Assembly: GCF_011045035.1 (NCBI RefSeq)
Contig: NZ_JAALAA010000009.1
Span: forward strand, 1-64,000
DNA: 64,000 bases
DNA from: Nocardioides turkmenicus
Lineage (GTDB): Bacteria; Actinomycetota; Actinomycetes; Propionibacteriales; Nocardioidaceae
Reading direction: 5' to 3'
Part shown: piece after piece, positions 34,156 to 44,200 of the stretch
Layout of the letters: every line of letters starts with the position of its first letter
Numbering within the stretch: the first letter of the stretch is position 1
Program-made: the position numbers and the translations under genes
Notes under the pieces: model-generated
Seen by the model: the letters and a program-made list of their open reading frames with translations, nothing else
The model's database searches: none
Told to the model about the DNA's origin: nothing

Positions 34156-34727
34156 TTGAACGCGTCGGTGTAGAGCTTCTGGAGCTTCGGGCTCTTGGCG
34201 TCGCTGTAGCCGCAGCCGATGACCTCGGCGTCGCCCTTGGCCGCGACCAGGTAGCTCTTGCCCTTCTCGAACTCGGGCATCGGGATCGTGCTCGGCGCGG
34301 GCAAGGTGATCCGGACGGTGTCGGTGCCGCCGAAGCCGTCGGCGTACATCCACGTCTTCACCCGCAGCACGGCCTCGCTCTTGGTCACGCTCTCGGCGGT
34401 GCCCTCGAAGGCGAGCGCGGCGTTCTGGGAGAGCCACTTCGAGGTCGGCGGGAGGCAGCGGGCGGCGTCGGCGACGACGGTCAGCTCGGTCGCTCCTGCG
34501 CCCTCTGCGGGGGCGGAGGCCGACGGGGGCGCCGCGGTCTCGGTGACCGTCGCGGTCGGCGAAGGCGGCCCGGCATCGGGGTCCTCGGCGGTGTCGTCGG
34601 AGCCGAGCAGGCCGAAGGAGGCGACGACGGCGACGAGCACGACCGCGGCGGCGATGACGGCCGCGAGCCAGCGCCACGGCGACCGCGGCCGCTGCGTCCC
34701 TGTCTTCGGTCCGAGGTCGACACTCAT
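34152..34727 (-). CDS. Hypothetical membrane-anchored extracytoplasmic protein
   Basis: The 191-residue protein has one N-terminal transmembrane helix (about 19-40, WLAAVIAAAVVLVAVVASFG), a Pro/Ser/Thr/Ala linker and a C-terminal soluble domain with two cysteines (AARCLP and VIGCGYSD). No family is recognised. The start is ATG 34727; an in-frame ATG at 34748 is also possible. It is cotranslated with the mobA-like gene (4-nt overlap), but a link to Mo metabolism is not evident. Confidence 0.68.
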   Translation of the reverse strand: MSVDLGPKTGTQRPRSPWRWLAAVIAAAVVLVAVVASFGLLGSDDTAEDPDAGPPSPTATVTETAAPPSASAPAEGAGATELTVVADAARCLPPTSKWLSQNAALAFEGTAESVTKSEAVLRVKTWMYADGFGGTDTVRITLPAPSTIPMPEFEKGKSYLVAAKGDAEVIGCGYSDAKSPKLQKLYTDAFK

Positions 34728-35014
34728 GCCCACATCATGCCTCACCACTGGTGGTCATCCGTGGACCCGGTTGACACACCCTCCCGGACACACGCAAGCG
34801 GGGCCCTGGCTTCGAAGAGCCCTGACCCCGCTCGCCGCTGCAGAACTTCACCCGGATACTCCCTTGGGCTTCAAGCCCCCCAGATCCAGACGCTTCCCCG
34901 CAGTCGGCCACTGTGTGTGGAGCACCCATGCTGCGTTACCGGACTGTTGTCGAGACAGTGTCGAAAGTCCTCAAACGGATGGACCTCTTGTCCCATTCTC
35001 GGCGTCCGGCCCGG
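34728..35014. other. Intergenic region, 287 nt
   Basis: No plausible gene is seen on either strand. The stretch holds the hairpin at 34797-34832 and a smaller one (GGGCTTCAAGCCC near 34866-34878). Its base composition is less GC-rich than the coding DNA. No tRNA cloverleaf or known small-RNA signature could be recognised. Confidence 0.4.
34797..34832 (-). terminator. Hairpin downstream of lipoprotein hydrolase gene
   Basis: AGCGGGG (34797-34803) pairs with CCCCGCT (34826-34832), and an inner GGCT/AGCC stem closes a TCGAAG loop. No U-tract follows. It sits between minus-strand genes and may end the transcript from 35015-36046. Confidence 0.45.
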
Positions 35015-36046
35015 TCACGCCAGGTTGCGGTCGAGGAACCCGATTACCCGCCGGATCGAGAGGTCCCACTGCGGCCCGAACGCATGCTGCTCGCCCTGGT
35101 AGACCCACAGCCGCTGCTGCACGCCCGCGCTCTCCATCAGGTCCCGGGTGGTGTAGGCCCACCGGATCGGGCAGGACTCGTCGTCGGTGCCGTGATGCAT
35201 CTGGACCGGGACCTCGATGCGGTCGAAGTACGTCCGGGCCGACAGCCCCTCCCAGAACTCCGGCTCCCGCTCAGGATCTCCGTACTGCCGGTAGAGCCGG
35301 GCCACCTCCTCGGGCCGCGACGGCACCGCCCACCGGTTGATGTTGTCGACGATGTCCGAGGAGACCGACGCGTACGTCACCCCAGCACGCACCAGGTCCG
35401 GCTGAGCCACGAGCGCGTTCATCACCACGGCCCCGCCCATGGAGCGGCCCAGCAGCGCGGTGCGGTCGGGGTCGACGTAGGGAAGTCGCTTCATCGCCTG
35501 GACGGCGTTGATCGTGTCGCGGGTGTAGCCGAGGCGGCTCTCGTCCTCCTCGGTGCCCTCGGGGATACCTGAGGAGCCGGCGTGGCCGCGGTAGTCGGTG
35601 TGCAGGACGACATAGCCCTCACGCGCCAGCCGGTCCTGCTCGCGTCTGAGGCCCTGTCCGGTGACGTAGATGTCGGTGTCGATGTGGCCGTGGGCGAAGA
35701 CCACGCCAGGGAACGGCCCCGGCCCGCGCGGCCGGAAGAGCACCCCGGTGATCGTCAGCCGCCCGCTCGGGTAGCTGACCTCGAAGCGCCGGTAGGCGTC
35801 CGTGCTCCCCGCCTCCCGCAGCACCGTCACCTCGCCGCCCGGGAACTCCTCGCGCATCAGCTGCGGGAGCGAGACCTTGTCGGTCACCGGCGGCAGCGTC
35901 TCCGACGGGCTCGGGGACGGCGCGGCCGCAGAGGCCGAGGCCGACGGCTCCGCGGTCCGGGACGGCGGCGCGGCGGCCGGCTCACCGCCGCAACCGGCGA
36001 GGAGCACGGCCGAAACCACCAGCGCCGGGATCGCCTTCAGGCCCAT
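35015..36046 (-). CDS. Secreted lipoprotein alpha/beta-hydrolase (S9-like)
   Basis: The 343-residue protein has a lipoprotein signal with lipobox LLAGC (Cys at about 19), a Ser/Pro/Ala linker and an alpha/beta-hydrolase domain. The oxyanion region is VVFAHGH, the nucleophile GRSMGG, the acid GTDDESCP and the His EQHAFGPQ. The arrangement resembles S9-family peptidases/esterases. It acts outside the membrane on an unknown ester or peptide. ATG 36046 is preceded at 7 nt by a TACGCT -10 and lacks a ribosome site, so it is probably leaderless. Divergent from the sigma factor gene. Confidence 0.86.
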   Translation of the reverse strand: MGLKAIPALVVSAVLLAGCGGEPAAAPPSRTAEPSASASAAAPSPSPSETLPPVTDKVSLPQLMREEFPGGEVTVLREAGSTDAYRRFEVSYPSGRLTITGVLFRPRGPGPFPGVVFAHGHIDTDIYVTGQGLRREQDRLAREGYVVLHTDYRGHAGSSGIPEGTEEDESRLGYTRDTINAVQAMKRLPYVDPDRTALLGRSMGGAVVMNALVAQPDLVRAGVTYASVSSDIVDNINRWAVPSRPEEVARLYRQYGDPEREPEFWEGLSARTYFDRIEVPVQMHHGTDDESCPIRWAYTTRDLMESAGVQQRLWVYQGEQHAFGPQWDLSIRRVIGFLDRNLA

Positions 36047-36053
36047 GCCGTCG

Positions 36054-36059
36054 AGCGTA
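36054..36059 (-). promoter_or_regulatory. Candidate leaderless -10 (TACGCT) for lipoprotein hydrolase
   Basis: TACGCT on the minus strand ends 7 nt before ATG 36046. Confidence 0.42.
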
Positions 36060-36118
36060 GCCCGGCGTCCGCGACCACGGGTCTGTAACGTCGGGAGCGC
36101 CAGGGTCCAAGAGGAGAC

Positions 36119-36676
36119 ATGAGCACACCAGAGACCGACGTCGGACGGATCGGCGAGGATCCCGATGCGTTCGAGACCTTCTACCGCGAGCACCTCGATC
36201 TCGTGCAACGGTTCGTGGCCAGGCGGGTCACCGACCCGCACCTGGCCGCCGACCTGACCGCCGAGGTGTTCCTCGCCGCGATCGACGCAGCCGCCTCCTA
36301 CCGAGCCGACCGCGGCACGCCCGCCGCCTGGCTCACCGGCGTCGCCCGCAACGTGGTCGCCGCCGAGTTCCGCCGCCAGAAGAAGGACAAGGACGCCGTT
36401 CGCCGTATCGCCGGCCGCCGGCTTCTCGACCCGGACTCGTTGGCGGCGATCGAGTCCCGGATCGACTCGGCGCGCGAGTCGCGCCGGCTCTACGACGCCT
36501 TGGCGTCCCTGCCGCGCCGCGACCGGGCGCTGATGGAGCTGGTCGCCGTCGACGGGCTCTCCGTGACCGAGGCCGCCGCCGTGCTGGGGGTGAAGCCGGG
36601 CACCGCGCGGGTCCGGCTGCACCGCAGCCGTGCCCGGGTCCAGTCACATCTCACTCCCCTGGAGGTCCAGCCATGA
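36119..36676 (+). CDS. ECF-type RNA polymerase sigma factor
   Basis: The 185-residue sigma-70-family protein has region 2 (FETFYREHLDLVQRFVARRV, then ADLTAEVFLAA and AWLTGVARNVVAAEF) and region 4 (LPRRDRALMELVAVDGLSVTEAAAVLGV, then RVRLHRSRARV). It would direct RNA polymerase to a small regulon, probably under control of the next gene product. Start ATG 36119 with AGGAGA upstream. The stop overlaps the next ATG (ATGA). Confidence 0.88.
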   Translation: MSTPETDVGRIGEDPDAFETFYREHLDLVQRFVARRVTDPHLAADLTAEVFLAAIDAAASYRADRGTPAAWLTGVARNVVAAEFRRQKKDKDAVRRIAGRRLLDPDSLAAIESRIDSARESRRLYDALASLPRRDRALMELVAVDGLSVTEAAAVLGVKPGTARVRLHRSRARVQSHLTPLEVQP

Positions 36677-37236
36677 ACACCTTCGAGCAGTCCCTGCTCA
36701 CCGAGCTGCGCGAGCACGTCGCCACGCGCACACCTGGTCCCGTCCGACCCACCCGATCCCGCCGGTGGCGCTGGGCGGCCCTGCCGGCTGCCGCCGCCGC
36801 TGCCGCCACCGCGGTCGCCGTCGCGATGTGGGGCCCGTCCGCGGCGTACGCCGTCGACGAGTCCGGCGACGATGTCGTCGTCACCGTCTACCGCCTCGAC
36901 GACGCCGAAGGTCTCGAGCAGGCCCTGCGAGATCACGGGGTCGCCGCTGAGGTCGACTACGACCCCGACGTGTCCGCCGACCCTGCCGACTCCGACGGCG
37001 GGACCCTCGACACCGGTACCGGCCCCGAGAAGGGCACCGAGGTGCACGGGCCGACCGGTGACGACCCGGGCACGGGATCGGCCCCGAAGATCGAGACCTC
37101 GCTAAGCGAGGACGCCTTCACGCTCCGCCTCGACCGCGACGCGATCCCGGAGGACCAGATCCTCCACCTGACCACGATGGGCTCGGTCGAGGACGGCCTG
37201 TCCGGTCTGCGGATCATGTGGGTGCCGGCCTCCTGA
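36673..37236 (+). CDS. Putative membrane anti-sigma-like partner of ECF sigma
   Basis: The 187-residue protein has a short N-terminal cytoplasmic segment, one transmembrane helix (about 34-52, WAALPAAAAAAATAVAVAM) and an acidic exported domain with long Asp/Gly/Thr-rich stretches. It lacks a clear zinc anti-sigma motif. The role is inferred from the ATGA overlap with the ECF sigma gene and the membrane layout, as for many sigma/anti-sigma pairs. It ends at a strong shared terminator. Confidence 0.7.
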   Translation: MNTFEQSLLTELREHVATRTPGPVRPTRSRRWRWAALPAAAAAAATAVAVAMWGPSAAYAVDESGDDVVVTVYRLDDAEGLEQALRDHGVAAEVDYDPDVSADPADSDGGTLDTGTGPEKGTEVHGPTGDDPGTGSAPKIETSLSEDAFTLRLDRDAIPEDQILHLTTMGSVEDGLSGLRIMWVPAS

Positions 37237-37273
37237 GCGGGGCCTGCCGAGATAGTCCAGGGCGGAAACGCGA

Positions 37274-37305
37274 AAGAGGGCCCCTCCCGAAGGAGGGGCC
37301 CTCTT
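37274..37305. terminator. Strong bidirectional terminator
   Basis: AAGAGGGCCCCTCC and GGAGGGGCCCTCTT form a perfect 14-bp stem with a CGAA loop. It lies between the convergent ECF partner gene and groEL, so it can serve both. Confidence 0.85.
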
Positions 37306-37327
37306 GCGTAGAGCTAGCGGGGCTCGA

Positions 37328-38974
<1,647 letters not shown>

Positions 38975-39088
38975 TCACTTGGGAAGTTCGTTGGATCCGG
39001 TCCGATGGGTTGCCCGCGACGGACGACGCCACTCCCGGCAGAACCCTTCCCTGCCGCTCGCGACGCCTCAACGTCACCGGTCCGGTTG

Positions 39089-39115
39089 TTGTCACTCTCA
39101 TGGTAAGAGTGCCAG
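39089..39115. promoter_or_regulatory. CIRCE element 2 (HrcA operator), degenerate
   Basis: TTGTCACTC, 9 bp, GAGTGCCAG: each arm keeps 7 of 9 bases of TTAGCACTC-N9-GAGTGCTAA. The centre is 35 bp from CIRCE element 1. Confidence 0.65.
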
Positions 39116-39120
39116 CCTCA

Positions 39121-39149
39121 TGTTTAGCACTCGACCCCTGCGAGTGCAA
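39121..39149 (-). promoter_or_regulatory. groEL promoter
   Basis: On the minus strand, TTGCAC (39149-39144), a 17-bp spacer and TAAACA (39126-39121) form a vegetative promoter that is overlapped by CIRCE element 1. Confidence 0.6.
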
Positions 39150-39150
39150 G
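39124..39150. promoter_or_regulatory. CIRCE element 1 (HrcA operator)
   Basis: TTAGCACTC, 9 bp, GAGTGCAAG: 16 of 18 arm positions match the CIRCE consensus with the right 9-bp spacing. It covers the groEL promoter. Confidence 0.85.
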
Positions 39151-39172
39151 AAATTCGAGCGGATGACGGCGG

Positions 39173-39706
39173 TCAGAGAGCCTTCGCGAGCTCCGCGAAC
39201 TCGAGGTCGTCGCGCAGCGGCAGGCCGAAGCGCTCGTCGCCGTAGGGGAAGGGCTCGAACCGCCCCGTACGCCGGAACCCCCGCCGCTCGTAGAACGCGA
39301 TCAGGTCCTCGCGCTGGCGGATCACGGTCATCCGGATCTCCTCAGCACCCCACTCGCGCGCGATCCGCTCGGCCTCGGCCATCACGGCCTTGCCGACACC
39401 GGCGCCCTGGAGCGTCGGCGAGACGGAGAACATGCCGAAATAGACGTACGCCTCCCGCTTCTGCAGCTGGCAGCAGGCGACGATCTCCCCCGGCCGCGCG
39501 GCCGGCTGCTCGGCGACCAGGAGCCGGGAGCCCGGCGCGGTGATCACCTCGCGTACGCCCTCGGGGTCGGTGCGCTGGCCGGCCAGCAGGTCGGCCTCGG
39601 TGGTCCAGCCGGCTCGGGAGGCATCGCCGCGGTAGGCCGACTCGATCAGGGCCACCAGCGTGTCCACGTCGGAGAAGGTGGCGTCACGGAAGGTCAGATC
39701 GGGCAC
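39173..39706 (-). CDS. GNAT family N-acetyltransferase
   Basis: The 177-residue GNAT fold has [20 protein letters not shown], the acetyl-CoA loop [15 protein letters not shown] and the end [14 protein letters not shown]. It transfers an acetyl group to an amine on an unknown acceptor. GTG 39706 is chosen because TAATCT lies 7 nt upstream, which implies a leaderless mRNA. Genes upstream and downstream on the same strand are not obviously related. Confidence 0.86.
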   Translation of the reverse strand: MPDLTFRDATFSDVDTLVALIESAYRGDASRAGWTTEADLLAGQRTDPEGVREVITAPGSRLLVAEQPAARPGEIVACCQLQKREAYVYFGMFSVSPTLQGAGVGKAVMAEAERIAREWGAEEIRMTVIRQREDLIAFYERRGFRRTGRFEPFPYGDERFGLPLRDDLEFAELAKAL

Positions 39707-39713
39707 GTCGCCG

Positions 39714-39719
39714 AGATTA
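39714..39719 (-). promoter_or_regulatory. Candidate leaderless -10 (TAATCT) for GNAT gene
   Basis: TAATCT on the minus strand ends 7 nt before GTG 39706, close to the edge of the nested repeat. Confidence 0.45.
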
Positions 39720-39738
39720 GCCGGAGGCAACACGCACC

Positions 39739-39869
39739 CGCTGGTCGAGCCGCGAGGCCGCCTGCGGCCGAGCGTGTCGAGACCAACACAGTCCCATCGG
39801 AGCGCGACAGGGGACCGTGTTGGTCTCGACACGGATTCGTTCGTCCTCACGAATCCGGCTCGACCAGCG
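39739..39869. repeat. Nested palindromic repeat element, copy 2 (complete)
   Basis: Outer arms CGCTGGTCGAGCC (39739-39751) and GGCTCGACCAGCG (39857-39869) are perfect. Inner 21-bp arms at 39775-39795 and 39811-39831 (core GACCAACACAGTCCC / GGGACCGTGTTGGTC) have one mismatch. Between outer and inner arms sit two further hairpins, GGCCGC/GCGGCC and GGATTCG/CGAATCC. It lies between two minus-strand genes. A second, truncated copy is in coxG. Confidence 0.8.
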
Positions 39870-39879
39870 GCGGGATTGT

Positions 39880-41214
39880 TCAGGCGGGCAGGTCCGGCAG
39901 CGACGGCCGGCGCAGCCAGGCGTCGAAGAGCGGGGTGAGGTCGCGGCCGCAGACCTCGGCCGCGAGCGCCTCGAAGTCGCCGGTGGTGACGGTGCCGCCG
40001 CTGTGCCGAGAGACCCAGGTGTGCAGCAGCCGGAAGAAGGACTCGTCCCCGACCGTACGCCGCAGCGCGTGCAGCGTGAGCGCTCCGCGCTTGTAGACCC
40101 GGTCGTCGAACATGTCCGCGGGCCCGGGGTCGGCGAGGACCAGGTCCTGCGGCAGCCCGGCGAGCCGACGGTGGTGGTGGCGGGCGTGCTCACCGCAGGC
40201 GCGGCCGCCGGAGGCGTCCGACCACAGCCACTCGCTATAGCAGGCGAAGCCCTCGTGCAGCCAGATGTCGCGCCACTCGCGCAGCGTCACCGCGTTGCCG
40301 AACCACTGGTGGGCGAGCTCGTGGGCGACGAGGCGTACCTCCGACCACTCGCCGGTGAGGTGGTTGCGCCCGAAGGTCGACAGCGACTGCGACTCGAGCG
40401 GGATCTCGAGCTCGTCGTCGGTGACCACGACGGAGTAGGAGGCGAACGGGTAGGGCCCGAAGACCGAGGTGAAGTAGGCCATCATCTCCCGCTGCCGCCC
40501 GAAGGAGGCCTCGAAGCCCGCGGTGGCGTCGACCGGGTACGCAGCCCGGATCGGCACCCGGCCGCCCGGCCCTTCGCCGGGCGGGAGATCGACGACCCGG
40601 TAGCGCCCGACCTGCACCGTGGCCAGGTAGGTCGCCATCGGCTCGGCCTGCCAGTAGCGCCAGGTCTCCCCGCTGCCGCGGCGTACGCGGGAGGTCAGCT
40701 CGCCGTTGGAGACGACCGCGTAGCCGGGTGCGGTGGTCACGCTGATCGCGTAGCGGGCCTTGTCGGAGGGCCGGTCGTTGCAGGGGAACCAGGTCGGCGC
40801 GCCGTGCGGCTGACCGGCGACGATGACACCGTCGTCGAGCTCCTCCCAGCCGGCGTCGCCGTGGTGCGGCAGCACCACGGGGCGGGGCTTGCCGGAGTAC
40901 CTGACCGTGATCACGAACTCCTCGCCGGCCGCGATCCGCGAGCGGAGGTTGAGGACCAGGCGGTGGTCGTGGTGGGCCCACTTGGCCGGCGGACGGCCGT
41001 TGACCGCCACCTTCTGCACCCGCAGGTGGGCGAGGTCGAGGACGACCCGGTTGATGTCGTCGACCGCGACCGCGCGGATCGTCGCGGTGCCCGCGAGCCG
41101 ATTGCCGACCAGGTCGTAGGTCAGCTCGAGGTCGTAGTGGGTCGCGCTCCACGACGCGTCCCCGTGACCCGGCAGATAGGGGTCGGCGGTCGGGGGCTTC
41201 GGCACGGCGGTCAT
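39880..41214 (-). CDS. M1-family zinc aminopeptidase next to Pls-like synthetase
   Basis: The 444-residue metallopeptidase has the M1 zinc motif HELAHQWFGN with the second Glu in WLHEGFACYSEWL. The usual GAMEN exopeptidase motif is replaced by LESQS, so substrate preference may differ from ordinary aminopeptidase N. It is about half the length of aminopeptidase N and lacks the C-terminal domain, as in short M1 proteins. ATG 41214 comes 1 nt after the stop of the Pls-like gene, so the two form an operon. The probable task is trimming or degrading the peptide product of that synthetase; this is inference. Confidence 0.88.
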   Translation of the reverse strand: MTAVPKPPTADPYLPGHGDASWSATHYDLELTYDLVGNRLAGTATIRAVAVDDINRVVLDLAHLRVQKVAVNGRPPAKWAHHDHRLVLNLRSRIAAGEEFVITVRYSGKPRPVVLPHHGDAGWEELDDGVIVAGQPHGAPTWFPCNDRPSDKARYAISVTTAPGYAVVSNGELTSRVRRGSGETWRYWQAEPMATYLATVQVGRYRVVDLPPGEGPGGRVPIRAAYPVDATAGFEASFGRQREMMAYFTSVFGPYPFASYSVVVTDDELEIPLESQSLSTFGRNHLTGEWSEVRLVAHELAHQWFGNAVTLREWRDIWLHEGFACYSEWLWSDASGGRACGEHARHHHRRLAGLPQDLVLADPGPADMFDDRVYKRGALTLHALRRTVGDESFFRLLHTWVSRHSGGTVTTGDFEALAAEVCGRDLTPLFDAWLRRPSLPDLPA

Positions 41215-41215
41215 G

Positions 41216-44200
41216 TTAGGGGCCTTCCTGGTCCCACGGGCCGATCGGGTTGCCGATCCAGAGCGTCTTGTCGGGCAGGCTCTCGCCGCGCATCACCAGC
41301 GACACCGGGCCGACGACCGCATGCCGGCCGATGGCTGCGGCGGGCAGGATGACGGAGTTGGGACCGAGCGTCGCGCCGCGCCGGAGGACGACCTCGTCGA
41401 GGGCCAGCACCCGGTCGTGGAACAGATGGGTCTGCACGACGGTGCCGGCGTTGACCGTGGCGCCGTCGCCGAGCTCGACCAGGTCGGTCTCGGGGAGCCA
41501 GTGGGTGTCGATCCACACGCCGCGGCCGATCCTCGCACCGAGCGCACGGAACCAGAGGTTGAGCACCGGGGTGCCCGACACGGCGCCGGTGAACCAGGGC
41601 GCGGCGAGCACCTCGACGAAGGTGTCGGCCAGCTCGTTGGCCCACACGAACCAGCTCCACAGCGGGTGCGAGCCCGCCCGGATCCGGCCGACGAGCAGCC
41701 ATTTCGCCGCGACCGTGACACCGGCCGCGACGGCTCCCGCGGCCGCGAGCACCGGCCCGGCGACCAGGACCACGACGAGCAGGTCGGTCGCCTCCCAGAT
41801 CCTGACGAGCACGTAGGCCACCCCGGCGTAGAGCAGCACGGCGAGCGTCTGCGGCACCAGCCGGGCCACCTCGACGAGCGCACGGGCGATCTTGAGGCGT
41901 GCCGGCGGGTCATAGGTACGTCCCGAGTCGGCCTCTCCGGCCGCCCGGCGCAACGGCGCCGGCGGCGAGCCGAGCCAGCTCTCGCCCTTCTGCGCCCGCT
42001 TGCGCCGAGGCGCCGCGCTGAGCACCGCGACCAGCGACGCCTTCGGCACCTTGCGGCCGGGCGCGGCCATGCCCGAGTTGCCGACGAAGGCGCGCTTGCC
42101 GATCTTGACCCGCTCGACCCGCAGCCAGCCGCCGCCGAGCTCGTAGCCGCCGATCAGGGTGTCGTCGGCGAGGAAGCTCTGGTCGTTGACCTGGGTGAGG
42201 CCGGGGATCATCAGCACCGTGGAGGCCTCGACGTGGCGACCGATCCTGGCGCCGAGCGACCGCAGCCACAGCGGCGTCAGCGTCGAGGAGTAGAGCGGGA
42301 AGAGCCAGGTGCGGGCCTCGTCGAGCACCTGCATCGTCGACCAGACCGCGACACCGGCCAGGCTGCGTACGGGATGGACGCCTGGGCGGATCGCCAGCCC
42401 GGCGAGCCGCACCACCACCCAGATCAGCACAGCCAGCGTCGCGAAGCCGGCCGCCACCGCGACCGGGCTCCAGGCGAGCAGCGGCCCGATGTCGGCGTAG
42501 GAGCCGGGCACGCCGGCGAGAGCGACCGCGACGAGCGTCCCGACGCCGATGGCGGCGGCCGGGAGCAGGGCGAGGACGGCGGCCGCGATGCCGTAGAGGA
42601 GCATCCAGACCCGGGCGCGCGCCTGCGGTGGCTGCCACGGGCCGCGCGCCTCCCGGGCGGCACGGACGGCCGGCGAACCCGACCAGAACTCGCCCGCCGG
42701 CACCGTCCCGAAGACCGCGGACCCCGGCCCCACCTCGGCGTCGTCGCCCACCGTTGCGCCCGGCAGCAGCGTCGACCGCGCCCCCACGCGAGCACGGTCG
42801 CCCACCGAGACCTCGCCGAGATGGAGCACGTCGCCCTCGATCCAGTGGCCGGAGAGGTCGACCTCCGGCTCGATCGAGCAGCCCTTGCCGAGGGTGAGCA
42901 TGCCGGTGACCGGCGGCAGGCTGTGCAGGTCGACGTTCTTGCCCATCCGCACGCCGAGCAGCCGGGCGTACCAGAGCATCCACGGCGCCCCCGCGAGCCC
43001 GTGCGCGCCGAGCTCGTCGACAGCGTGCGTCGCCAGCCACAGCCGCAGATGGACCTTGCCGCCGCGCGGGTGCTGCCCCGGTCGTACGCCGCGAAGGATC
43101 AGCCGCGCAGCCCCGGCGGCGAGTAGCATCCGCCCGGGCGGCGTCAGGAAGAGCACGATCGCGGGCACCAGCACCCACCAGCTGACCGAGGGCAGCCAGG
43201 GTGCCCACGGCTGCGCGAGCGTCGTCCCGAGCGCGATCCAGGTCAGCCAGCGCGGCGCCGCGAGGCAGCGCAGCAGGATCGTCGCGACCACCTGCGCGGC
43301 CTGGGTCTCGAGACGTACCGCCGGCACCTCGCGCTCGGAGACCGCGGCCGAGCTGCCCAGCTCGTCGATGTACGCCGCCAGCGCCCCGAGCGCCGGCCGG
43401 TCGTAGACGTCGCCGAGCGCGACCTCCGGGAAGCGCTCGCGGATCAGGCTGACGATCTGGGCCGCGGTCAGGCTGCCCCCGCCGAGGTCGAAGAAGTCCG
43501 CCTTCGGCCCGTCGACCTCGGCACCGAGCACGTCGTTCCACAGCCCGGCCAGCCAGGCCTCGGTGTCGCTGAGCCCCTCCCCCGCACCTGCCGCGGAGGC
43601 GAGCGGCCACGGCAGCACGTCGCGGTCGACCTTCCCGCTGGTACGCGTCGGGAGGCTGTCGACGACAGCCAGCCGCGGCACCAGGGCCGCCGGCATGTCG
43701 GCCCGGAGCCGGGCGACGGAGGCCGCCTGGTCGAAGGTGTCGTCGACGGTGACGTAGCCGACCAGGAGGCTGTTGCCGGCAGCGCTCTTCCGCACGGCCG
43801 CCGCGGCCCCGACGACACCGGGGAGCTGCAGCAGGGCGCTGTCGATCTCGCCGAGCTCGATCCGCCGTCCGCCGAGCTTGATCTGGTCGTCGGCGCGGCC
43901 GCCGAAGAGCAGACCGGCGGGGTCGTTGACGACGAGATCGCCCGAGCGGTAGGCCCGTGACCAGCCGAGGGTGGGCATCGGGGCGTACTTCTCGGCGTCC
44001 TTGGCCGCGTCCAGGTAGCGCGCCAGGCCGACGCCGCCGATGATCAGCTCGCCGGTCTCGCCCTCGGGGACGGGGATGCCGGTCGCGGGGTCCACGACGG
44101 CGAGGTCCCAGCCGTCGAGCGGGAGACCGATCCGCACAGGTCCCTCGGCAGTGAGCCGGGCACCACAGGCCACCACCGTCGCCTCGGTCGGGCCGTAGGT

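Noticed and set aside
34728..35014. tRNA, tmRNA, SRP RNA or other small RNA in the intergenic region
   Set aside because: No cloverleaf, T-loop or conserved small-RNA motif could be recognised; only two hairpins are present.
39098..39106. A second groEL -10 (TACCAT on the minus strand)
   Set aside because: No -35 lies at a suitable distance; TTGCAC-N17-TAAACA is the better promoter.
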